A model generated the notes under the pieces. That model worked only from the letters and a program-made list of their open reading frames with translations, was not told where the DNA came from and did not search any database. A stretch of 64,000 nucleotides of DNA from Pseudomonas sp. TNT3 (GTDB taxonomy: Bacteria; Pseudomonadota; Gammaproteobacteria; Pseudomonadales; Pseudomonadaceae): positions 1 to 64,000 of the forward strand of contig NZ_WFGV02000030.1 in NCBI RefSeq assembly GCF_010095445.2, written 5' to 3'. This document shows positions 1-8,494 of the stretch, piece by piece. Within the stretch, counting starts at the first letter, position 1. Each line of letters starts with the position of its first letter. Both the position numbers and the translations under genes were made by a program.

Positions 1-921
1 GTCTACGAAGGGCACCGTGCGACCTTGATTGTCGGTCAGGTAAACGAAGCTGCCACTGCGGCGCAGGCTTTGTTCCCAAGGCAACACCCAGCCCTTGCCG
101 AGCACACTGTCGACGGTCAGGTCACTGCCGTAGAAGCGTGACCAGTCGATGGGCATCAGGCCTGGAAGGCTGAAATCAGTTTCGTCAGGGATGACCTTGC
201 GGCCGGTGGTGGCATCGACAGGGTTGCCGACCAGACCGCCGACTGCACGCTCGATCGCCGGGCCTACGACGTAACGGCTGGCCACTTCACCGGCGACGAA
301 CCCGGCGGTGAATTTCAACACACAGGACATGCCGGATTTGAGGCAGGCCTGGGAAGCGTTCTTGATCAGTTGTGCGATACCGCCCGCCGCGCCAGCGACC
401 GCCATCAGAATATCGACGGTAGTGCGCAGCCAGCCGGGAATCTCGTCATCTACTGGCAGGTAGCGGTGGGTGCCGCCGCCGATGAATACGTTATCCGAAC
501 CGCTGGAGATCGTTGCGCCGCAGGTGATCTTGTCGCCCTTTCGGGCCGCTGCAGTGCCATTGATGAAAACGTTGGTCGAACCCTCTGCGACCTGCACCGG
601 ACCGGGATGCTTGTCGCAGGCGCCAATGCTTTTTTCGACATGGGCAGCCTTGCGACTGTTAACAAATACGTTGTCCGACGCAATGACGATGGTCCCGGAG
701 GGCGAGGAAAAACTACTGCCTATTTTCTCCCCCAGGAAAGTCAGCAGGCTACCTCCGACGCCTGCGGCCAGACCCGCCAAAAGCGCCACACCAAACCCAC
801 AGGTGAACGTCGCGATAGCGACCGTGGCAATCAATGCAATCCCGAGCGCGGCCCCTATCAGGAACCCGCCCAGGGCACTGGTGTGGCTTATTTCATCGCC
901 AAACCTTGCGGCTTCGAACAT
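1..921 (-). CDS. prePAAR-PAAR-Rhs T6SS effector, N-terminal part (runs off window)
   Basis: The frame is open from an ATG at 921 down to base 1 and continues outside the window, so the toxin end is not seen. The first residues carry a prePAAR motif (AARFGDEISHTSALGG), then two hydrophobic glycine-rich segments (about residues 18-70). A PAAR domain follows with repeated SDNVFVNS / STNVFING / SDNVFIGG turns, Cys and His ligand candidates and VEGS-type loops (about 80-150). After a further hydrophobic stretch comes the start of an Rhs/DUF6531 region (VGNPVDATTGRKV, then SRFYGSDL). PAAR tips cap the VgrG spike and Rhs shells enclose a C-terminal toxin. Only 5 bases separate it from the upstream Eag chaperone gene, and VgrG heads the same operon, which is the classic VgrG-Eag-PAAR/Rhs arrangement. 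The toxin type is unknown. Confidence 0.9.
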   Translation of the reverse strand, partial: MFEAARFGDEISHTSALGGFLIGAALGIALIATVAIATFTCGFGVALLAGLAAGVGGSLLTFLGEKIGSSFSSPSGTIVIASDNVFVNSRKAAHVEKSIGACDKHPGPVQVAEGSTNVFINGTAAARKGDKITCGATISSGSDNVFIGGGTHRYLPVDDEIPGWLRTTVDILMAVAGAAGGIAQLIKNASQACLKSGMSCVLKFTAGFVAGEVASRYVVGPAIERAVGGLVGNPVDATTGRKVIPDETDFSLPGLMPIDWSRFYGSDLTVDSVLGKGWVLPWEQSLRRSGSFVYLTDNQGRTVPFVD

Positions 922-926
922 GACCG

Positions 927-1394
927 TTACTCCTGTTCGCTGGAGTCGGTCTTGGTAGCGCCGGGCTGGCGAGGCTGGAAGCTGGCCAGCAGGTCGGCCC
1001 AGTTCTGATTCTGCTCACTGCTGAAGTCAGCCTGCGCCGTGGTGGAGAAGATGATTGCGCGGCCCGGCTCGATCAGGAATGCCGCCTGACGCTGATAGAA
1101 CGGACGACCATCGGTCATGTAATACGCATCGATCTGGATGCCTTCAATCGGCGCAGTGCTGGAAAGCTCCACCGATTTTTTGCCCAGCAAGGTGTAGCCA
1201 CGCAGTTTCGATGCGAGCATTTTTACCTGGCGGTCTACGTAGGCCTTGAGCTCCTCGGCCGGCAGGAGCATGTCCCTGGAGATGGTGATACTCAGCGGTG
1301 CAGGAATGCTCGCCCCCAGCACAAACATGTTTACCGTGCGGTCCTGAAAACCCTGCGGCAACGCGATGCTGCCTTCCTGCAATTCATAATCCAT
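927..1394 (-). CDS. Eag-type chaperone (DcrB/DUF1795 family) for the Rhs effector
   Basis: This 155-aa protein has the DcrB-fold signature of Eag adaptors: an opening LPQGFQDRTVNMFVL strand, then LSITISRD, a long helix (PAEELKAYVDRQVKMLASKL) and GYTLLGKKSVEL. Known EagR/EagT proteins bind the hydrophobic N-terminal segments of prePAAR effectors, keep them soluble and help load them on VgrG. The gene lies 5 bases upstream of the prePAAR-Rhs gene, which has such segments, so the pairing is strongly implied. The ATG at 1394 has an AGGA-like site about ten bases upstream. It is cytoplasmic, with no signal peptide. The acidic C-terminal tail (TKTDSSEQE) is unremarkable. Confidence 0.85.
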   Translation of the reverse strand: MDYELQEGSIALPQGFQDRTVNMFVLGASIPAPLSITISRDMLLPAEELKAYVDRQVKMLASKLRGYTLLGKKSVELSSTAPIEGIQIDAYYMTDGRPFYQRQAAFLIEPGRAIIFSTTAQADFSSEQNQNWADLLASFQPRQPGATKTDSSEQE

Positions 1395-1429
1395 GTGATG
1401 TAAATTCCTGAAATCGAAAAAATTAGTTA

Positions 1430-2011
1430 TCAGCGGGCCGTTAGGCCGTCGAGCATGCTGTCGAAATCAACCAGCCATAGACTCAGCGCAGGCTTGGTCG
1501 GATCAATCACGCACGAAATATTCAGCCATTGCACTTCGTCACGCCCGGCGACAGGAACGATGGCGCCCACCAGACGCCCATGGCGTTCGGCGTGACCGGT
1601 CTTGAAGTGAAAATCCACGCACTTGGCGGCATTGCCTGCCAGGCTGTACTCGCGCTGACGGATGATGCGCAGCCCCGGATAAATCGTGTGGAACGACTGC
1701 ACGGAGCCGTCAAAAAGATTTTCAAGATTCTGGCCCTGCGCCACATCGCGACGATTGATCGTCAGGATGATTGGCTCGCCTTCGTGCTCGATGGTTGTCT
1801 GAATATCGCGGAAGTTGAAACCCGATGGAAATGCCAGATTGAACCCGCCGAAGTTGAAGCTGCTAGGCGTGTCTTGCAGGGCAACCACAGCTACAGGTTC
1901 TGCCTCGGCCTCTGCTTCAACTATCGGTGCATTCTGCTGTTCAAGACGAGCCGCTTCCTCCAGCGCAATGCGCTTGGCGGAAATTCGGTCGTAAAGGCTG
2001 GTTCTGGTCAT
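1430..2011 (-). CDS. DcrB-related protein, probable second adaptor of the vgrG operon
   Basis: Residues from about 55 onward follow the same strand order as Eag proteins: FNLAFPSGFNFRDIQTTIE, ILTINRRDV, a helix (LENLFDGSVQSFHTIYPG) and RIIRQREYSLAGN. I therefore place it in the broad DcrB-related group, but it is divergent and carries an extra N-terminal helix rich in Ala/Glu (RISAKRIALEEAARLEQQ). I chose the ATG at 2011 because AGGGA lies nine bases upstream; the GTG at 2017 would be too close to that site. It sits between vgrG (stop 12 bases upstream) and the Eag gene, so it may help load VgrG or bind a different part of the Rhs protein. Function is inferred from fold and position only. Confidence 0.6.
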   Translation of the reverse strand: MTRTSLYDRISAKRIALEEAARLEQQNAPIVEAEAEAEPVAVVALQDTPSSFNFGGFNLAFPSGFNFRDIQTTIEHEGEPIILTINRRDVAQGQNLENLFDGSVQSFHTIYPGLRIIRQREYSLAGNAAKCVDFHFKTGHAERHGRLVGAIVPVAGRDEVQWLNISCVIDPTKPALSLWLVDFDSMLDGLTAR

Positions 2012-2023
2012 TAGCACGATTCC

Positions 2024-3877
2024 CTAGTCATTGACCCGAACTTCGGAGCCGGTGATTTGGGTGGTGCCCGTGCTGGTTGTGGTGATCGCCTTGCCTTTGA
2101 TCTCAATGCCGTCCGGAGTCAGCGTGATGCTGCTTTCTCCGACCTGCAAAATTATATGCTGCTTGGCATTCACCTGAATGAACTGGTTATCGACCTGAAT
2201 CGTCAACGAGCCTTCCTGGACATTCATCACCGTGTCTTTCTTGATCGTTTCGGTGTGCGTGCCACCCACAGTGATCGTGCGATTGCTACCGACACTGTGG
2301 GTCTCATCGACCTCGATCTCGGTGTCCATGTTGCGCTCGGCGTGCATGATGACCTGCTCGGCGCCCGCCTTGTCTTCAAAGCGAAAGAAGTTCGCCGTGC
2401 CGCCATCGCCCTTCATCGACCGCGTCAAAAACCCGCTCTGCGTCTTGTTCGCCGGCAACGACCAGGGTGGTGTGTTCTTGCTGTTGTACAAACTGCCCAT
2501 GATCAACGGCCGATCAGGATTGCCGTCGAGGAAGACCACGACGACTTCGTCGCCGACACGGGGAATGAGGATGCTGCCGAAGCCACCGCTGGCGCCGGAT
2601 TGGGCGACGCGCACCCAGCACGAACTCTTGTCGTTGTGCTCGCCCTTGCGGTCCCAGTGGAACTGCACCTTCACGCGACCGAGTTCATCGGTGAAGATTT
2701 CTTCACCCGGCGGGCCGACGACGATGGCTGTTTGCGGGCCGGAGATGGTTGGCCGCGGGGTGGTGAGTTGCGGGCGGAAGACGATCTTTTTTCGCACGCA
2801 GGAGAAGGTGTTGTAGTAGCTCGCCTGATGGCCGTTGAGGTAGTTGTTGTGGCCTTCGCTTTCGACGCTCATCAACAGGAACTGGCGATCGTCGGGCGAG
2901 CCCTGATCGTGGTCGTAATGCTGCAGCAGTTCGAAGGTGTAGCCGGGTTTCATGGCGCGGCAATTACTGGCGCCATGAAAACTCTTGCCCTTGAGTTCCA
3001 GCGCTTCGACGCGAAGCCGCAGCAGCGCTTCACCTTCGTCATAGGTGCCGTGAGTGTACTGGCCGGGGAAGTCATAGATCTCGAAATCGTCGACGTCGCC
3101 CTGCTTGTTCAGGCTCTTCATGGCGACCGGCAGACGGTTGGTCGGCTGGCGATAATCGAAGGTCTGGACGGCGATTTTCCCGGACTGCAATTGGCGATTG
3201 CCACTCCATTGGGTAATGGCGTCAGCTGTCTCGGTCACCGAGGCGGTGTGAAAGCGGATTTGAGGTTGTTCTGGCAACGGCAGCAGCGTACTGGAGTCGT
3301 CGCAGATGATCATGATGTGACCTTCGGCAGTGTGCTCGAAGTAGTAGAACATCCCCTCTTCTTCCAGCAGGCGCTGGACGAAGTTGAAGTCGGTTTCGCG
3401 GTATTGGGTGATGTAGGTGTATTTTTTGAGCGGCTTGCTCAGGCGGAATTCATGCAGGGAAAACGCGGGGCATAACGCGAACACCTGGGTCACGACTTCT
3501 TCGACGGTGCAGCCCTGGAAGATGCGGGTGTCGAAACGGTTTTTCAGCATCGAGAACCAGGGATTCAGCGTCGCGGTGTAGCGCGCCATGCCGCCGTCGC
3601 TACCGAGGCTGGCGAAGCGGGTCAGGTAACCTGCCAGGTATCGCGGCCCGGCTTCAGCCAGTTCGATCTCCAGCAACACGTGCTGGCCCATCATCGACTT
3701 GAGCTCGACCTCGGAATCCTCGCACACCAACATCAACTCGAAGTTGTAGGCACGCGACAGACCTTCAGTCCCCTTGAAGGACTCAAGCAGTAACTGCTGG
3801 TCGGGATTGGCAAAATTCTTGAATTTGAACAGGCGCCGATTTTGCGGGGAAAGCATTGCGGCAAGGTCCATCAACAT
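2024..3877 (-). CDS. vgrG: T6SS tip protein VgrG (TssI)
   Basis: The 617-aa product has the VgrG order: a gp27-like N-terminal half (NRRLFKFKNF..LLLESFKGTEGLS; RETDFNFVQRLLEEEGMFYYF), a gp5 OB-fold (GPPGEEIFTDELGRVKVQFHWD, SCWVRVAQSGAS, IPRVGDEVVV, GNPDRPLIMGSLYN) and a C-terminal beta-helix of short repeats (GSNRTITVGGTHTETIKKD) ending near ITGSEVRVND. VgrG trimers form the puncturing spike on the Hcp tube. There is no long C-terminal extension, so this is a structural carrier rather than an evolved VgrG. I place the start at 3877, where AAGGAG is six bases upstream of ATG; a longer open frame to 4120 has no VgrG similarity. It is the first gene of the effector operon. Confidence 0.93.
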   Translation of the reverse strand: MLMDLAAMLSPQNRRLFKFKNFANPDQQLLLESFKGTEGLSRAYNFELMLVCEDSEVELKSMMGQHVLLEIELAEAGPRYLAGYLTRFASLGSDGGMARYTATLNPWFSMLKNRFDTRIFQGCTVEEVVTQVFALCPAFSLHEFRLSKPLKKYTYITQYRETDFNFVQRLLEEEGMFYYFEHTAEGHIMIICDDSSTLLPLPEQPQIRFHTASVTETADAITQWSGNRQLQSGKIAVQTFDYRQPTNRLPVAMKSLNKQGDVDDFEIYDFPGQYTHGTYDEGEALLRLRVEALELKGKSFHGASNCRAMKPGYTFELLQHYDHDQGSPDDRQFLLMSVESEGHNNYLNGHQASYYNTFSCVRKKIVFRPQLTTPRPTISGPQTAIVVGPPGEEIFTDELGRVKVQFHWDRKGEHNDKSSCWVRVAQSGASGGFGSILIPRVGDEVVVVFLDGNPDRPLIMGSLYNSKNTPPWSLPANKTQSGFLTRSMKGDGGTANFFRFEDKAGAEQVIMHAERNMDTEIEVDETHSVGSNRTITVGGTHTETIKKDTVMNVQEGSLTIQVDNQFIQVNAKQHIILQVGESSITLTPDGIEIKGKAITTTSTGTTQITGSEVRVND

Positions 3878-4571
3878 GTGTATCTCCTTGAAAGCAGTGA
3901 AGAACGCTACCGCCCTCGCCTGCCACTGCGCATAACGAATCTGACAGAGGGACGAAACCCGATCGCACTTCTCGGATGGGTTAACAACCCGCTGTCTATG
4001 AACTTGCGGACCTGAATACGTGAAACTTTGTATGAAACTGCCTACAAACTTTTCCCGCCATAAATCTGAAACACTTGAGCTATTTAGCCACCTGCTGCAA
4101 GTCTGGTACTGCGACCGCAATGCAGTGCGAAAGTGCCACTACCCCTGCAAAAATTGAGAAGACGATCACAATCCAAGCAGTAATAGGGTGTTTCGAAAGC
4201 GGCAAAGGAAACACCTTCACCCCGCATTGTGTCAACCCGGAAACGGAAATTGCCGGTGTTCTTCAGGCACCTGCGCATCCAGCGGGAAAGTTTGAAAATT
4301 ATTTACCCGGCCATCTGACATGCAAGAAATGCCTGTATATCAAGGCGCAAAGAACATTTGCGCGACACACAATCTGCAGTGGTGCCTCATTGACATCATT
4401 GCCGAGAGTAACGTGAATAATAAAAATGGGATCCACATTGAATTTAATGACACGTATTGCAGTCTAGAGTGCGGCTAATGGCCAGCACTTTGACCCTGAC
4501 ATAAAGTCGATATCCGGCACTTCAACGTGGCGACAGGGAAGCTTCTCCCACCCAAGGACAGTGATGTGTAA
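3878..4571. other. Divergent intergenic region between vgrG and the effector island
   Basis: About 700 bases separate the minus-strand vgrG start from the plus-strand toxin start. The stretch is AT-richer than the flanking genes and must hold both promoters. I looked for a sigma-54 -24/-12 element and found none with correct spacing. A CAAGGACA sequence at 4553-4560 lies just ahead of the toxin start and resembles an RsmA-type site imperfectly. Short open frames here have no recognisable family or good ribosome binding site. Confidence 0.5.
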
Positions 4572-6032
4572 ATGGATCTTTTAGCGAATGTGCCCAGCTG
4601 GGCCGACGTCGAACGCAACCTCGATCAGAAATTCAGCGAACTGAACCAGGGCGTCAACGAGGGCTTGCAGAGCGCTCACGACAACTGGAACGGTTTCACC
4701 CGACGCGTCGGCAACGGCGCGAGCCAGGCCTATGGCTACATGGGCGGCCACCGCATCGATGCGGTGAACCGGGCATTCGCCCTCTCCTACCCGATCATCC
4801 AGATGGACCTCAAGCGCAAATGGGCCTCGATCGAAATCGAGCAGATCCTTCCTGTGCTGCTGCAACTGGTCAAAGAAGTGTCGATGATTCTGGGTGGCAG
4901 CGTTGCGGTCGGCACTATCGCCGGCGGTGCGGCGGGTGCCTTTGCGTTCGGGATTGGCGCAGCACCGGGAGCTGCTGCCGGGGCCGGTATCGGCTTGCAA
5001 GTCGGTAACCTGATTCTTATGGGACTGGGCTTGTCGGCCATCGCTGAGTATTTTTACGACGGCCTCCCCGCCTGCCTCTCCACGTTGCAGGAAGGCATTG
5101 CCACTGCATGGCACGCCGAAGAAGGCGTGAAGCCCGCGGGCCTGGACCCCAGCGGCGGCTCTGCGTCGTTGGTCCAGGAACGCACCGAACGCGCAGCGCG
5201 ACAACTGGCCCGGGGCCAGGAGCAACTGGTGTTGCTGCTACTGACCGCCATCGTCACCTACCTGACACGCGGCCAGGTGAAAGCGGGCGTCGTGGGCAGC
5301 ATGGAAAGCATCGCAACACGCAGCGCGAAGCTGCAGGCCGAGATATCGAACAAGCAATTGGCGGGCTGGCTGGCGCGCAATGAGCAGAAGTTGCTGGCTC
5401 AGGCTGAGTTGCAGGTGAAGGAGCCGACGCCACTGGCGAAGGCTGAACCGGAGACGATGCGTGAGTACTACGCCAAGCAGGATCCCGACTTCGTGTCCGT
5501 GGAAGACCAGATCAAGAAGGTCCAGACCTTCAAGACCAAGGGCTTGTCGAACGAGCAGATCGAAAGCTTCCTGAACACTACGGACGGGGAGAAACTGTTG
5601 GGCAAGCTGCAAGCCGCTGCGCCGGATGCCGACGCCACCACCATTTACTCCCGAGCGTTTGACCAGGTGGCATCAGGCTCGACGATTCCAGAAGTCCGGT
5701 TGATCAATTCGCCTCTGATCAAGATTGTGCCTGAAGGCCAGGGCGTTTCACCCTACTCGCCTTTCTTCACAACCCACGAGGAACTGCAGGCAGCCGCCAG
5801 TTCCGGGCGCACACTGGCCGACTCGTTCGGCTTGCCTTTGGGGAGCGAGGCACCCCGCTATTCCATCTTCGAGATGGCGCCTTTGAAGCCAACCGAGGTA
5901 TTTGTCAGTAAAGTCGCCCCTACTACAGAATTGAGCGGCGCGATCCAGCGAACTGGCGAAGCCTTCCAATACCTGACACCTAACCGTGCCGAGTGGGGAG
6001 TGCCAAAATTGATCGGCACGACCTCCAACTAG
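4572..6032 (+). CDS. Candidate T6SS-delivered polymorphic toxin (DUF6861-like N-terminus)
   Basis: This 486-aa protein has a soluble N-terminus (about 1-95), a glycine/alanine-rich hydrophobic segment (GGAAGAFAFGIGAAPGAAAG, about 115-160), a second hydrophobic patch (QLVLLLLTAIVTYL, about 220) and a charged linker. Its compact C-terminal region (about 370-486) looks like a polymorphic-toxin tip. In that tip I see R376, a SPYSPFFTT motif (S393/S396), a GLPLGSEAPRY turn and E463 before FQYLTPNRAEW. The R...S...E order resembles ADP-ribosyltransferase toxins; this is inference, not a recognised match. The first in-frame ATG after a stop is 4572, with no strong ribosome binding site. A small gene follows after eight bases (likely immunity) and an ADP-ribosylglycohydrolase lies 1 kb further on. 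The vgrG operon is divergent from it. Confidence 0.65.
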   Translation: MDLLANVPSWADVERNLDQKFSELNQGVNEGLQSAHDNWNGFTRRVGNGASQAYGYMGGHRIDAVNRAFALSYPIIQMDLKRKWASIEIEQILPVLLQLVKEVSMILGGSVAVGTIAGGAAGAFAFGIGAAPGAAAGAGIGLQVGNLILMGLGLSAIAEYFYDGLPACLSTLQEGIATAWHAEEGVKPAGLDPSGGSASLVQERTERAARQLARGQEQLVLLLLTAIVTYLTRGQVKAGVVGSMESIATRSAKLQAEISNKQLAGWLARNEQKLLAQAELQVKEPTPLAKAEPETMREYYAKQDPDFVSVEDQIKKVQTFKTKGLSNEQIESFLNTTDGEKLLGKLQAAAPDADATTIYSRAFDQVASGSTIPEVRLINSPLIKIVPEGQGVSPYSPFFTTHEELQAAASSGRTLADSFGLPLGSEAPRYSIFEMAPLKPTEVFVSKVAPTTELSGAIQRTGEAFQYLTPNRAEWGVPKLIGTTSN

Positions 6033-6040
6033 AGCCCCGT

Positions 6041-6370
6041 ATGAATATTGAACTACTGAAAGAAAAGACACAGAAGCTACGGGCAGCCATTGACGCGCTG
6101 AAAGCAAAAGACCCTGCCGCCGCAAAACTGGCCGTGGAGCTGGAACCGTTGCTGATCCTGGCGGAACGTGGCCAGATTCAGGCTCCAATGGAGTGGAGGG
6201 ACATCCCCGGACGTTACCTGTTTACTGAAGAAGGCTTGCAGCAGTACGCCGATCTCGAGCATGCCTTCGCCGAGTTCAAAATCGAACTGACTGGCGGAGA
6301 ATCACCGACGCTGCGTCGACTCAAGGCGCAGATGGAAGAGAAGAAGAACAGCGGTTTGAAGCCTGACTGA
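6041..6370 (+). CDS. Small acidic/helical protein, likely immunity to the preceding toxin
   Basis: The 109-aa product (MNIELLKEKTQKLRAAIDAL...) is mostly helical and charged, with no signal peptide or membrane segment. It begins eight bases after the toxin stop. This tight toxin-then-small-gene spacing is the usual effector/immunity layout, so it is probably a cytoplasmic immunity protein. I chose the ATG at 6041; the frame is open further upstream, but an earlier start would lie within the toxin gene. No family is recognised. The last residues (QMEEKKNSGLKPD) look like a disordered tail. Confidence 0.6.
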   Translation: MNIELLKEKTQKLRAAIDALKAKDPAAAKLAVELEPLLILAERGQIQAPMEWRDIPGRYLFTEEGLQQYADLEHAFAEFKIELTGGESPTLRRLKAQMEEKKNSGLKPD

Positions 6371-6460
6371 CAACAGCGCGAACGCGTCACCAAGGAAGAT
6401 CAGTCAGCATGTGCGGCTGTCAATTTTGCAGCCGCAACCACACATCAGGGAGAGATCAGT

Positions 6461-6865
6461 TTGAAGCAATCCTGTTTCCGCCATGGCCCTTTGGCCTTCA
6501 TCGCTGCAATGATTTTCACGACGCCCCTGTACGCAGAGGATGCGGAAAAAATACTCGCCGAGGTTGTTAATCAGCAGCAGCAACAGTTACCGATCATGCT
6601 CGACTTAGCCACACGCATCGACAACATCACGTACGCAGATCGAACAGTCCATTATAAATTGACGCTGTCGGGCTACGAAGGTCGTCCTGGCGAGCAAGCT
6701 TATTATCAAAGCTATCTGGCCCAACAAATAAACAAATCCCTGTGCAGCCAAACCGCGTATTTGTTGGTTCTGGCTTTAGGCAACAAAATCACTTACCAAT
6801 ACAATAGCGCTGATTTAAAAAACATCGCCGAAGTCACGTTAGCACCGGGCGATTGCAAAAGTTAA
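6461..6865 (+). CDS. Exported hypothetical protein
   Basis: This 134-aa protein starts at a TTG (6461) preceded by AGGGAGAG at good spacing. The N-terminus (MKQSCFRHGPLAFIAAMIFTTP, then LYAED) looks like a Sec signal peptide with cleavage near residue 25. The mature part is about 110 residues with two cysteines (in SLCSQT and GDCKS) that could form a disulfide in the periplasm. It lies in the AT-rich effector island, where periplasmic immunity proteins are common, but nothing ties it to one toxin. Its base composition is lower in GC than the T6SS genes. Family not recognised. Confidence 0.55.
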   Translation: MKQSCFRHGPLAFIAAMIFTTPLYAEDAEKILAEVVNQQQQQLPIMLDLATRIDNITYADRTVHYKLTLSGYEGRPGEQAYYQSYLAQQINKSLCSQTAYLLVLALGNKITYQYNSADLKNIAEVTLAPGDCKS

Positions 6866-7053
6866 CGCATGCTTTAAACCCACCCGCACATCAACGATAA
6901 CTGGCCATGCAAAATGATCGGTAATCAGGAAGTTACTTCTGAGTTGACCAAGGAGTTATGAGACACATTTTATCGAAAACCAAAATCCTTATGACCTCGC
7001 CCGAGTTGCCTGGAAGTCGTATCTTTGAGAGCACACCAGACTAGAGAGCAGCC

Positions 7054-8175
7054 ATGATTGATTTGAGAAGCCCGGACGAAGCGCTCTCCAAATACACTGA
7101 GCGTTACGATCATCTCCTCCCTCTCCCTTCTCCTCAGCTGCGTCAGCGCATGGATTTCATGTTGCAGCCGGACGCCCCCAAGGTAACAAACGAGAAACCT
7201 GGCTGGCTGACTTCCAGGCCTTGCACCCTCACTGAAGAACAGGGGCTGGACCGTGCGAAGGGTTGCCTGCTAGGGCTCGCGATCGGCGATGCGGTAGGTA
7301 CAACACTGGAGTTCTTGCCCCGTGATATCGAACATGTCAATGACATGGTGGGAGGTGGGCCCTTCAATCTGAAAAAGGGCGAGTGGACCGACGATACCAG
7401 CATGGCATTGGCCTTGGCGGACACTTACATAGCAAACAACAATTTCGACTTCCGTGACTTTTCACAACGGCTTTGTCGTTGGTACAAAAACGGCGAAAAC
7501 AGTCATAACGGAAAGTGTTTCGATATTGGCAATGCCACTCGTGCTGCACTGGAAGGGTCACTGGCGCAGGGTGTTGATTGGTACGGTAATGACCATCCAT
7601 CGACAGCTGGCAATGGGTCAATCATCCGGTTGGCACCCACCGCTATATTCCGGCGCCACACCTTGTCTGGCACCTGGCGGGAAAGCGCGGCACAGAGCCG
7701 ATGCACCCACCGGGCCGTAGAGGCAGTGAATGGCTGCGAACTATTGGGTGCACAATTGCACCTGGCTCTCAACGGTGCGGACAAGGAAGAAGCCTTGTCG
7801 CCAATGCCAAGAGCCCTGTACCCCCGCCCGTTGATCATCAATGCAGGCGAGTACAAACAAAAAACCCGCGATCAAATCCGTTCCTCCGGCTACGTCATCG
7901 ACACGCTGGAAGCGGCACTATGGGCGGTGTGGAACACGGATAACTTCAAGGATGCAATCCTGCTGGCTGCCAATCTGGCAGATGATGCGGACAGCGTGGC
8001 AGCTACCGCTGGCCAGATAGCCGGGGCGCTGTACGGGGTATCGGGAATGCCGGAAGAATGGGTCACGCAAGTCGCTTGGTCAGAGCATATCCAGGGCTTG
8101 GCCCAAAGATTATTCGAGATGGCTCCACTGCATGACGAAATGGACGCGGTAATTTTTGCCGGAGAACACATTTGA
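7054..8175 (+). CDS. ADP-ribosylglycohydrolase (DraG/ARH family) in effector island
   Basis: The 373-aa protein has the DraG/ARH fold signatures: GCLLGLAIGDAVG (70-82), TDDTS (112-116, metal ligands), a GNGSIIRLAP motif, and LADDADSVAATAGQIAGALY near 308-327, with D311/D313/S314 in place of the usual GGDADT. These enzymes remove ADP-ribose from proteins using a di-magnesium centre. About 65 residues precede the core; an N-terminal extension of this kind in the Tri1 immunity proteins also plugs the active site of ADP-ribosyltransferase toxins. The position 1 kb downstream of a candidate toxin therefore suggests an immunity role (inference). The stop overlaps the next start as TTGA, so the two are coupled. 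Confidence 0.8.
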   Translation: MIDLRSPDEALSKYTERYDHLLPLPSPQLRQRMDFMLQPDAPKVTNEKPGWLTSRPCTLTEEQGLDRAKGCLLGLAIGDAVGTTLEFLPRDIEHVNDMVGGGPFNLKKGEWTDDTSMALALADTYIANNNFDFRDFSQRLCRWYKNGENSHNGKCFDIGNATRAALEGSLAQGVDWYGNDHPSTAGNGSIIRLAPTAIFRRHTLSGTWRESAAQSRCTHRAVEAVNGCELLGAQLHLALNGADKEEALSPMPRALYPRPLIINAGEYKQKTRDQIRSSGYVIDTLEAALWAVWNTDNFKDAILLAANLADDADSVAATAGQIAGALYGVSGMPEEWVTQVAWSEHIQGLAQRLFEMAPLHDEMDAVIFAGEHI

Positions 8176-8435
8176 AATGTAAAGACATTTACGTAAACCG
8201 CGAAGAACTATTTTCCTTGGGAATCGATGAGACCTCCGGAAGGTTCTACGTTTCATTTCCCGTTAGCAACGGCATGATTGAATACGAGGAGTATTACGAA
8301 ATAGATCACGCAAGCTTCGAGTTTTTTCAACAAAACAGTGATGCCGCGGTGGATTTCGTTATGAAATGCCGTCGCAGAGAACTGGACGAGTTGCTGATTG
8401 AGAAGCCTGGAAATAACAGAGGGTCGGCCATTTAA
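8172..8435 (+). CDS. Small acidic protein coupled to the ADP-ribosylglycohydrolase
   Basis: The 87-aa product begins at a TTG whose last two bases form part of the TGA stop of the hydrolase gene (TTGA overlap), which implies translational coupling and a shared role. The sequence (VNREELFSLGIDETSGRFYV, then EYEEYYEIDHASFEFF) predicts a mixed alpha/beta soluble protein with many acidic residues. No signal peptide is seen. I do not recognise a named family. It could stabilise the hydrolase or serve as a second immunity component. Base composition is AT-rich, like the rest of the island. Confidence 0.6.
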   Translation: MKCKDIYVNREELFSLGIDETSGRFYVSFPVSNGMIEYEEYYEIDHASFEFFQQNSDAAVDFVMKCRRRELDELLIEKPGNNRGSAI

Positions 8436-8494
8436 CATTTAGATGGGAACAGATATCGATAATTAACGTTGACTGGACCGCTGAGGGCTTTCCC

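Noticed and set aside
2057..3475. Long 472-codon plus-strand frame opposite vgrG
   Set aside because: It is an antisense shadow of vgrG, caused by the GC-rich third positions, with no start signals.
3878..4120. Extension of vgrG to an upstream ATG at 4120
   Set aside because: The extra 81 residues show no VgrG similarity, and the ATG at 3877 has a strong AAGGAG site.
4100..4150. TGGCAC-like sequence on the minus strand as a sigma-54 promoter
   Set aside because: The GG and GC pairs are 12 bases apart instead of 10, so the element would not fit RpoN.
4075..4416. A 113-codon plus-strand frame between vgrG and the toxin gene
   Set aside because: No ribosome binding site, cysteine-rich odd composition, no family, and it lies across a region that must hold two divergent promoters.
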